DNA from: Candidatus Thorarchaeota archaeon | GTDB taxonomy: Archaea > Asgardarchaeota > Thorarchaeia > Thorarchaeales > Thorarchaeaceae | Direction: 5' to 3' | NCBI GenBank assembly: GCA_029856425.1 | Contig: JAHQWZ010000083.1 | Coordinates: forward strand, 1 to 7,733 | DNA: 7,733 nucleotides | Shown: in pieces, positions 1-4,933 of the stretch | How the letters are laid out: each line of letters starts with the position of its first letter | Numbering within the stretch: position 1 is the stretch's first letter | Made by a program: the position numbers and the translations under genes | Notes under the pieces: generated by a model | The model's input: the letters and a program-made list of their open reading frames with translations, nothing else | The model's database searches: none | What the model was told of the DNA's origin: nothing

Positions 1-517
1 CAGCTGTAAGGAATGCAAAGACCAATACCAGCCCAACTGATAGATCAGCAATGTACCAGACTGGATCCCATGGGATGAATGCAAATGGAATGAGCACAAC
101 AAGCAGCAATAATGAAGGGAGGAATCTGTACATCCAGCGCCTCGCTTTATCAGGGATAATGGTTTCTTTTGCCACCAGTTTTATCGCGTCTGCGAAGAGC
201 TGGAGACCTCCATACTTCCCCAAGTGGAAAGGTCCTCGTCTATCCTGAATTCTGCCCCACAGTTTTCTCGTAAACCAGACTGCGAAGATTATCGTCATGA
301 GGATAAACACAAGACCTGGGAAGAGCACAGCTCGAATGAGGAAGAAAAAGTTCGCAACGTCAAAGAGGGCAGCCCATATCCACGTGAAGATACCCCATAT
401 CCAGTAGAAGATTCCACTCACGATTCCAAACAACCACTGAATGACTCCATAGAGCCACTGAGGAATTCCTTGAAGCCAGGCAAAGAAGTCTATCTGCAAC
501 GCAACACCTCCCGTCAT
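1..517 (-). CDS. nuoH: NuoH-like subunit (ND1 family) of complex I, C-terminus outside window
   Basis: Membrane subunit that forms the quinone chamber and joins the peripheral and membrane arms of complex I. The visible 172 residues include the family signature at about 84-122: RKLWGRIQDRRGP, then GGLQLFADAIKL and KETIIP, followed by a hydrophobic helix ending in IPF. The ATG at 517 overlaps the nuoD stop in ATGA. A TTG at 499 has a stronger ribosome site (GGGAGGTG at 504-511), so the protein may begin six codons later. Two oddities stand out. About 45 residues rich in Trp and aromatics precede the usual first helix. The Glu that normally precedes the RK/RR of the first signature (E36 in E. 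coli) is Thr83 here. The gene runs off the left edge, so the acidic quinone loop cannot be inspected. Confidence 0.93.
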   Translation of the reverse strand, partial: MTGGVALQIDFFAWLQGIPQWLYGVIQWLFGIVSGIFYWIWGIFTWIWAALFDVANFFFLIRAVLFPGLVFILMTIIFAVWFTRKLWGRIQDRRGPFHLGKYGGLQLFADAIKLVAKETIIPDKARRWMYRFLPSLLLLVVLIPFAFIPWDPVWYIADLSVGLVLVFAFLTA

Positions 518-1650
518 CGATCCCACCATCCTGGGTATGGGTCAAGGCTTCCAAATACTACAATGAAGTCTGCAAACTTAGCACCTGGAACCAGATGTTT
601 GAGTGAATAGTAGGAGTTGAAACAAGGACCTCGTATCTTGGCCCTGTATGGAGTCTGTGCCTTGTCTGTTGTCTTAAGCCAGAGTGTCGAAATGCCTCTT
701 GTCCCTTCAACACGTCCATAAGCCTCGCCCTCTGGAAGTCTGTTTGCTTTAGCACGCGCCTTAGAATCAATGATGGGTCCCTCAGGAACCAAAGGCAGCA
801 GCTTTCTAATTATCTCTACTGAGGTCTCCATCTCCTTGAATCTCTGGACCATCCTATCATAGGCATCACTCTCTCCTGGATGCTCCTTGCTCTCAGTCAC
901 TGGAACCTCCCAATCAATCATATCGTATGCAAGATTCGGGTCGGGAGCATCTTTACGAAGGTCCATTGGCAAACCACAGGCCTTGATTGGCGGCCCACTT
1001 AATCCGAACTTAAGGCCCTGTTTCAGAGTATATTGCCCGATGCCCTCTGTACGTGCTCGAAATGTTGGGCTTCCCATGAGCATGTCACGCATCATCGGCA
1101 TCCTGTCTTCGAAGCGTTCCAGTGCAATATCCAATTTCTTTAGGACCTTATCATTGAAGTCGTACTTCACGCCACCTGGCGTGCTGTAGGACACAGCATG
1201 ACGAGAGCCGCTGAGCTCCTCAAAGGTATCGAGGAAGAACTCTCGGTCCACCCACGGCCAGAGAAGCATGGCGAACAGACCAAGCTCTGCTGAGAACTGG
1301 CCCCACCAGAACTGAAGGGAGTGAATCCTGGAGGCCTCCATCATAATTGTACGCATGACCTTGGCACGCTCTGGGACTTCAAGTTCAGCAATCTTCTCAA
1401 CCGCTTGAATGTAAGGATACTCAGCCAGGAATGCCTCAAGCATGCAGAGTCGTTCCATGATTAGAGAACCCTGTCTGAAGTTCCTGAACTCCAAGCATTT
1501 CTCGGCAGACCTATGGAAATATCCTGCATTGGGGTCACACTCTACAACATAGTCTCCAACAAGTGTGAGCTTGGCAGCCCATCCGTGAGCAGAGACGTGC
1601 TGAGGCCCGAACCAGACCTCTGTGGTTTCATCAAGAATGTCGGGACTCAT
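514..1650 (-). CDS. nuoD: NuoD-like 49 kDa subunit of complex I (quinone-site subunit)
   Basis: Peripheral-arm subunit that builds the quinone pocket together with NuoB; the family descends from [NiFe] hydrogenase large subunits. The 378 residues are near the usual length. N-terminal GPQHVSAHG (15-23) keeps both histidines of the GPQHPxxHG loop. EVPERA (91-96), GEAYGRVEG (308-316), PYRAKIRGP (334-342) and a C-terminal GSLD...WDR (367-378) are family landmarks. The segment usually read as DRLDY is ERLCM (66-70), so the quinone-ligand Tyr is Met70 and a Cys sits at 69. The C-terminus reads SLDPYPGWWDR, resembling group 4 hydrogenase SLDPCxxC with both Cys lost, so it cannot hold a NiFe site. 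ATG overlaps the nuoC stop (ATGA), preceded by a G-rich ribosome site. Confidence 0.95.
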   Translation of the reverse strand: MSPDILDETTEVWFGPQHVSAHGWAAKLTLVGDYVVECDPNAGYFHRSAEKCLEFRNFRQGSLIMERLCMLEAFLAEYPYIQAVEKIAELEVPERAKVMRTIMMEASRIHSLQFWWGQFSAELGLFAMLLWPWVDREFFLDTFEELSGSRHAVSYSTPGGVKYDFNDKVLKKLDIALERFEDRMPMMRDMLMGSPTFRARTEGIGQYTLKQGLKFGLSGPPIKACGLPMDLRKDAPDPNLAYDMIDWEVPVTESKEHPGESDAYDRMVQRFKEMETSVEIIRKLLPLVPEGPIIDSKARAKANRLPEGEAYGRVEGTRGISTLWLKTTDKAQTPYRAKIRGPCFNSYYSLKHLVPGAKFADFIVVFGSLDPYPGWWDR

Positions 1651-2174
1651 TCAGAAGCACCCCCCTCTGTTGCATTAGGTTTTGGCGGAGTCCTGTCGGC
1701 CTCCTCGAGTCGGGCTCTGTCAGTCACAAAGCTCTTTCGCAGGGGAAACTTGCCCTCGAGCTCTTCTGGCAGTAGCAGTAGCCTAAGGTCAGGATGACCC
1801 TTGAAACCGATACCAAACATCTCGTGGGTTTCTCTCTCATGCCACTCCATGCCGGGAAAGATGTCACAGACCGTTTCCACCTCTGGATTTGAGCCCTCAA
1901 GTGAAACACGCAGGTGGTACTGAGTCCTGTTGGTCCGAGACCAGAAAATGTAGATGAGCTCGTACTTGTCCTCCTGAAGGTCAACACCAAAGACAGACTC
2001 AGGAAAGGCATCGTGAATCTCCTCGTCTATCATTCCAACGACATCTCTTATCTTGTCAGCTGGAACGATGCACTCGAGAATTCCATCCTCTTTGGGTATG
2101 CATTCTACTCCGGGGAACTTGTTAACGATCTGTCTGCCAAAGGTGGCCGCAGATATGGGAGCGCCTTCAGACAT
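1647..2174 (-). CDS. nuoC: NuoC-like 30 kDa subunit of complex I
   Basis: Peripheral-arm structural subunit without cofactors, binding NuoD and NuoB. The signature is clear in the second half: WHERETHEMFGIGFKGHPDL at about 109-128 (family pattern ERExxDMFGIxFxGHPDLRR), then LPEELEGKFPLRKSF. The product is 175 residues and is not fused to NuoD, unlike in E. coli. An upstream in-frame ATG at 2240 would add 22 residues lying inside nuoK. The ATG at 2174 is preferred because a strong ribosome site (2181-2189) sits six bases upstream and the overlap with nuoK is then only 8 bases. The last 25 residues are Pro/Glu/Ala-rich and probably disordered. Confidence 0.95.
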   Translation of the reverse strand: MSEGAPISAATFGRQIVNKFPGVECIPKEDGILECIVPADKIRDVVGMIDEEIHDAFPESVFGVDLQEDKYELIYIFWSRTNRTQYHLRVSLEGSNPEVETVCDIFPGMEWHERETHEMFGIGFKGHPDLRLLLLPEELEGKFPLRKSFVTDRARLEEADRTPPKPNATEGGASE

Positions 2175-2487
2175 TGATCTTCTCCTCCTGTGAGATTGGC
2201 CTTCCAAGATCCACCGTGCCATATCGTCTATTGTAGGCAAGCATCAAGACCAATGCCAGTGCAGTATGTCCTGCAGCTACGGAAATCATGAGAATGATGA
2301 GGGCTTGTCCTGTGAGTGTGAAGACGGGACTATACAAAGCAAAAGCAGCCAGAGCAATGCTGACTCCATTCCCCATGATCTCCGCACCAATTAGAATTCT
2401 GATGAGGTTCCTCTTCACCATCATCCCATATGCTCCCAGGCCTATCAGGATGAATGCGACAGCCAGGTACCAAGAGAGCGGGATCAT
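2167..2487 (-). CDS. nuoK: NuoK-like (ND4L family) membrane subunit of complex I
   Basis: Small three-helix subunit of the proton-conducting membrane arm. The 106 residues match the family (about 100). It begins MIPLSWYL, has RNLIRILIGAEIMGN (26-40) carrying the conserved Glu36 of helix 2, and GQALIILMISVAAGHTAL (60-77) for helix 3. The family pattern in helix 3 is AAAEA, whose Glu (E72 in E. coli) is an E-channel residue. Here the position is His74, codon CAT. The start codon shares one base with the nuoJ stop (TAATG), which implies translational coupling. The polar C-terminal tail of about 20 residues is slightly longer than usual. Confidence 0.94.
   Translation of the reverse strand: MIPLSWYLAVAFILIGLGAYGMMVKRNLIRILIGAEIMGNGVSIALAAFALYSPVFTLTGQALIILMISVAAGHTALALVLMLAYNRRYGTVDLGRPISQEEKINV
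2181..2189 (-). promoter_or_regulatory. ribosome binding site fixing the nuoC start
   Basis: The minus strand reads AGGAGGAGA, six bases before the ATG at 2174. It selects this start over the in-frame ATG at 2240, which lies deep inside nuoK. The motif is seen directly; its use is inferred. Confidence 0.8.
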
Positions 2488-3143
2488 TACTCATCCACCT
2501 CCTCGCTAACTTCTGACTCAGCAGCTTCCTCAGCTTCAGGAGCTTCCTCAGACTCAGGCTCTTCAGGCAATGGCTTTGCCTCGATACCAAACTCGCCTGT
2601 TATGTCCTTCATGAGTTCAGCCTTATCCATCTTCATGAGTGCAATCACACCGACGAGTGATGTTACAATGATGAGGGCGATTATCTGGACATATACCCCA
2701 TGATCACTCCAAAGCCACTCAGCGAGAAGAGCTACATCAAGTGAAGATTCGATGGTTCCCTCCGGAATAGCTTCACTCCATGGAAAAGTCAGAGCTAGAA
2801 TGGCAGAGAGGAATACAATAGAGCCAGATACCAGTATTCCAATTTTCTTTGCTCTGGGAGACTCAATTGCTTCAAGTGTCGAGTCCTGTGCTCGTGGGAG
2901 CAGAAGGACGCCGAATATGATTAGCGCGCTTATGCCTCCTGTATACACCGCAATCTGCATTCCAGCAACGAAAGGCGCTTCCAAGAGCAGAAAGAATCCA
3001 GCAACGAATGATGCCATGATACCAAAGAAGAAAGCCGCATAGACAATCTCCTTGTGTTCTAGAGCAAGGTAAGCTAGCACAATCACAATTCCTGCGATTA
3101 ATAAGAACTCGACTGACTCAAATAGAGACTCAAATCCCTGCAT
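2487..3143 (-). CDS. nuoJ: NuoJ-like (ND6 family) membrane subunit of complex I with acidic tail
   Basis: Five-helix membrane subunit beside NuoA, K and H. Hydrophobic segments lie at about 11-28, 33-54, 58-82, 102-120 and 150-168. The family signature is APFVAGMQIAVYTGGISALI (56-75), including the Tyr-Gly region that forms the pi-bulge of helix 3. After the last helix comes a soluble stretch (MKMDKAELMKDITGEFG), then a tail of about 30 residues made almost only of Glu, Pro, Ala and Ser (190-218). That tail is not typical of NuoJ and resembles the tail of the membrane protein at 4403-4933. The gene is coupled to nuoA upstream (adjoining stop and start) and nuoK downstream. Confidence 0.9.
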   Translation of the reverse strand: MQGFESLFESVEFLLIAGIVIVLAYLALEHKEIVYAAFFFGIMASFVAGFFLLLEAPFVAGMQIAVYTGGISALIIFGVLLLPRAQDSTLEAIESPRAKKIGILVSGSIVFLSAILALTFPWSEAIPEGTIESSLDVALLAEWLWSDHGVYVQIIALIIVTSLVGVIALMKMDKAELMKDITGEFGIEAKPLPEEPESEEAPEAEEAAESEVSEEVDE

Positions 3144-3598
3144 CAGTGCTCCCTCCCAGGTGAATGCGCCTTTTCCAGAGATCTTGCCTTGGCCTCACGA
3201 TATGCTACAAGGGTTTCCCGCCCATCAAGATATGTTGCTGGCAGAAGCTTCATGGCATATCCAATTCCGCCCATAATAATCACCACGAAGATGAATGTCT
3301 GCCACGCCACGATAGGATCAAGTCTAAACGGGGATACTGATAGAAGCCAGAGAAATGCGCCCATCACATCTATGATTACAAACAGAATGGTATAGATGAT
3401 GTAGCTGTAAGGAAATGCCATTCTAGCTGAACCGATGGGCTCTTCACCGCATTCATACGTTGATGTCTTTTCTGAGTTCTGCAGTATATGTGGCCGCAGC
3501 ACCCAGGATGCCAATAGCATGATCACAATCAGGACAATTACTAGAATGGCCCAAACTAAGACGGGGATGAATTGGAGGAAAAGCCGATCTGCCTGCAA
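3143..3598 (-). CDS. nuoA: NuoA-like (ND3 family) membrane subunit of complex I, first gene of its operon
   Basis: Three-helix subunit whose loop lies at the quinone-site entrance. Hydrophobic segments are at about 10-34, 62-88 and 97-118. The family loop YECGEEPIGSARMAF (48-62) keeps the conserved Glu49 and the Cys of ND3 proteins. Helix 2 normally reads FFxxFDVExxFLxPW; here it is LFVIIDVMGAFLWLL (72-86), so Asp77 is kept but the Glu (E81 in E. coli) is Met79. There is no in-frame ATG nearby. The start is TTG, supported by AGGAGGG at 3608-3614, nine bases upstream. The protein is 151 residues with a basic C-terminal extension. It is the first gene of the A-J-K-C-D-H operon. Confidence 0.92.
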   Translation of the reverse strand: MQADRLFLQFIPVLVWAILVIVLIVIMLLASWVLRPHILQNSEKTSTYECGEEPIGSARMAFPYSYIIYTILFVIIDVMGAFLWLLSVSPFRLDPIVAWQTFIFVVIIMGGIGYAMKLLPATYLDGRETLVAYREAKARSLEKAHSPGREH

Positions 3599-3607
3599 TC
3601 TTCAAGA

Positions 3608-3614
3608 CCCTCCT
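3608..3614 (-). promoter_or_regulatory. ribosome binding site supporting the TTG start of nuoA
   Basis: The minus strand reads AGGAGGG, nine bases before the TTG at 3598. It is the only good start signal in front of the conserved NuoA sequence. Confidence 0.65.
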
Positions 3615-3620
3615 AGGTCC

Positions 3621-3630
3621 GTTATATAAT
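3621..3630 (-). promoter_or_regulatory. possible archaeal TATA box upstream of nuoA
   Basis: ATTATATAAC on the minus strand contains the perfect palindrome TTATATAA. In an archaeal promoter, transcription would start about 25 bases downstream, near 3600. That would leave the ribosome site at 3608-3614 out of the message. Either initiation is shifted, the real promoter is farther upstream, or the box serves the other strand. No purine-rich BRE is obvious on either side. Confidence 0.3.
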
Positions 3631-3873
3631 GAGCAACCTGTGATTCACCAAGTAAAGGAGGAACCAATCCAAATCTCTTGTTAAGGAATCCTTTAATCAT
3701 AGCCATCTAGCTCCAACCTTACCTAGGTGACGTTTTCCAGGTCCATTAGTGTACACGTTTACCAAGGTTCTGTCCAACTCATCCAGGCTGGTTGCCTGAT
3801 GCATTGGGACTACCTTGAGCTGTGGAAGTCGGCGTACAAAGTTGCCTGATAAAAAGGCTTCGACCAGAATCCC
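3622..3873 (-). pseudogene. possible gene remnant or short ORF
   Basis: In one minus-strand frame, 84 codons contain a single internal TGA (3697-3699) before TAA at 3622-3624. The translation looks protein-like on both sides of the TGA: before it, VRRLPQLKVVPMHQATSLDE and GPGKRHLGKVGARWL; after it, LKDSLTRDLDWFLLYL. A 35-codon ORF inside it starts at ATG 3804, with a weak AAGGT upstream, and ends at the TGA. I do not recognise a family. It could be the decayed end of a gene, a real 35-residue peptide, or chance. UGA-encoded selenocysteine is formally possible, but nothing here supports it. Confidence 0.25.
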
Positions 3874-3882
3874 TCAAAGAAG

Positions 3883-3889
3883 TTAAATA
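3883..3889 (+). promoter_or_regulatory. possible archaeal TATA box for the gene at 3933
   Basis: TTAAATA is preceded by the purine-rich CAAAGAAG, a plausible BRE. A start about 25 bases downstream falls near 3912, giving a 20-30 base leader before GTG 3933 or TTG 3942. Confidence 0.35.
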
Positions 3890-3932
3890 GACCACATATT
3901 CCAGATGAAAACCAGTTACAGACTGAGTACAG

Positions 3933-4292
3933 GTGATACAATTGTCTTACAAAGAAGAGGGTACATTCTTCTATTACCTCGCGCTTCTAATCGGAATGGG
4001 ATTCATTGGAGCATACTTCTGGATCGTCTTGACTGTTGTGCCAATAAATCTAAACTTTCAATATTTCATCTTCCTGAGTGGGCTGTTCTTTGTAGTAGCG
4101 ACTCTTGGTATTGCATACGCGACGACCCGTAGTGGAAGAATAGGTGCCACTATGCTCTCGGGCATCTTTGGTGGCATTCATGCCTATCTGGACATTACCC
4201 AGTACACAGACTTAGCAGGCATTCTCCTCTTTGCATGGATTGCCTTCGGTCTACTTCTAGCGTTTGCAGCGTTTGCTTGGCTTCGTGAGTGA
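3933..4292 (+). CDS. small four-helix membrane protein, unknown function
   Basis: I do not recognise a named family. The 119 residues hold four hydrophobic segments at about 13-37, 43-63, 71-88 and 93-117, with little soluble sequence, so it is an integral membrane protein. The middle (45-76) aligns without gaps to residues 41-72 of the membrane protein encoded at 4403-4933. About 12 of 32 positions are identical, including FxFLxG, GRI and MLS, which suggests the two are distant paralogues. This one lacks the acidic tail and lies on the opposite strand. The start is GTG 3933, or TTG 3942, which has GGTGAT four bases upstream. Its position between two complex I operons suggests an accessory or assembly role (inference). 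Confidence 0.7.
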   Translation: MIQLSYKEEGTFFYYLALLIGMGFIGAYFWIVLTVVPINLNFQYFIFLSGLFFVVATLGIAYATTRSGRIGATMLSGIFGGIHAYLDITQYTDLAGILLFAWIAFGLLLAFAAFAWLRE

Positions 4293-4306
4293 GAGCCCCA
4301 GCTCTC
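4291..4306 (+). terminator. possible hairpin at the end of the small membrane protein gene
   Basis: GAGAGC-CCCA-GCTCTC forms a six-base-pair stem with a four-base loop, overlapping the TGA stop. A weak T-rich stretch (CATCATTTTAG) follows about 15 bases later. The 110-base gap to the converging gene at 4403 must hold terminators for both strands. A second weak hairpin, TCCAT/ATGGA, lies at 4361-4376. Confidence 0.3.
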
Positions 4307-4402
4307 CTCCGCACCCTTCATCATTTTAGTACGGAATAGAATATACTAGAAATAGGCTCATCCATAGCTGAATGGACACCATTATTCCCAGTGTTCACAC
4401 AA

Positions 4403-4933
4403 CTACTCGGCAGATGTGTCTTCTGAGGTTTCTGTAGATTCCTCTGCAGCAGTTGGCTCCGCTGCAGCTTCTGACTCAGGCACCGGTTCAGCAGTCTCCT
4501 CGGTCTCCGGTTCAGGCTCGGGTTCAGGAGCAGGCTTGTATTTCAGATCACTAACTTTCATAATTCCTGGTGTCACGCTGACCTCCATGGGATCCAACAT
4601 TGAGAATCCACCTGCTAGAAGGATTGCACCACCCATACCCCAAGACGCATAGATTAGATCACTTCCAAATGGAACCATGACATAGATTGTGTAAAGCACT
4701 CCGATCACGATTGCGATGGAAAGCATATTGACCTTTATCCTGCCTCGCTTTGGCTTGAAGTACCCTATCAGGAAGAACACCATTATGAGCGGCCCGCCTA
4801 CCAAAAAGGGAAAGTGAAGGGCCATTGCAGTATCAGCTAGAACTGCCAAGAGGAGGTCGAAGACATAGGCACTCAGGATAATGGTACCTATCAAGAGCAT
4901 GCAGTATTGGTCGCTGTCTTCTCGCAAGCTCAT
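4403..4933 (-). CDS. four-helix membrane protein with acidic C-terminal tail, operon partner of the NuoB fusion
   Basis: I do not recognise a family. The 176 residues show four hydrophobic segments at about 11-33, 41-58, 70-89 and 94-113. A short soluble stretch follows, then a tail from 134 dominated by Glu, Pro, Ala, Ser and Thr with a PEPEPEPE run (136-143). The start codon overlaps the stop of the FAD-NuoB gene (ATGA), so the two are co-translated and probably act together. It might anchor the fusion protein or serve as an extra membrane-arm subunit (inference). It does not show the NuoA, J, K or H signatures. Part of it resembles the plus-strand protein at 3933-4292, and its tail resembles that of NuoJ. 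Confidence 0.8.
   Translation of the reverse strand: MSLREDSDQYCMLLIGTIILSAYVFDLLLAVLADTAMALHFPFLVGGPLIMVFFLIGYFKPKRGRIKVNMLSIAIVIGVLYTIYVMVPFGSDLIYASWGMGGAILLAGGFSMLDPMEVSVTPGIMKVSDLKYKPAPEPEPEPETEETAEPVPESEAAAEPTAAEESTETSEDTSAE

Larger units (their letters stand above)
3599..3932. other. divergent intergenic region between nuoA and the small membrane protein gene
   Basis: This 334-base region separates oppositely oriented genes and should hold promoters for both. It contains two TATA-like elements and two copies of CCTAGGT (3612-3618 and 3722-3728). A 10-base direct repeat GTTGCCTGAT occurs at 3791-3800 and 3841-3850. A minus-strand frame with one internal stop spans 3622-3873. I found no tRNA, CRISPR or insertion-sequence ends. 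Confidence 0.6.

Noticed and set aside
224..610. Plus-strand open frame of 128 codons with charged composition
   Set aside because: It lies antisense to nuoH and the end of nuoD, both of which carry clear family motifs. It has no recognisable domain.
887..1189. Plus-strand open frame of about 100 codons
   Set aside because: It is entirely antisense to nuoD and is a shadow of conserved coding sequence.
514..1650. [NiFe] hydrogenase large subunit instead of NuoD
   Set aside because: The NiFe-binding CxxC pairs are missing. Only one Cys remains in the N-terminal motif and none in the C-terminal one, while NuoD landmarks are present.
2330..2590. Minus-strand frame of 86 codons across the nuoJ/nuoK junction
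   Set aside because: It is out of frame with two well-supported genes and has a low-complexity Leu/Arg/Lys start produced by the acidic-tail codons.
3599..3932. tRNA, small RNA or CRISPR in the intergenic region
   Set aside because: I found no T-loop with a matching acceptor stem and no regularly spaced repeats.
3905..4132. Plus-strand ATG frame of 75 codons
   Set aside because: It overlaps the four-helix membrane protein in another frame and reads as Ser/Cys/Arg-rich nonsense. The 3933 frame has regular membrane segments.
4425..4530. Tandem DNA repeat (ggttcaggctcgggttcagg)
   Set aside because: It is explained by coding for the PEPEPE tail of the membrane protein, so it is not an independent repeat element.
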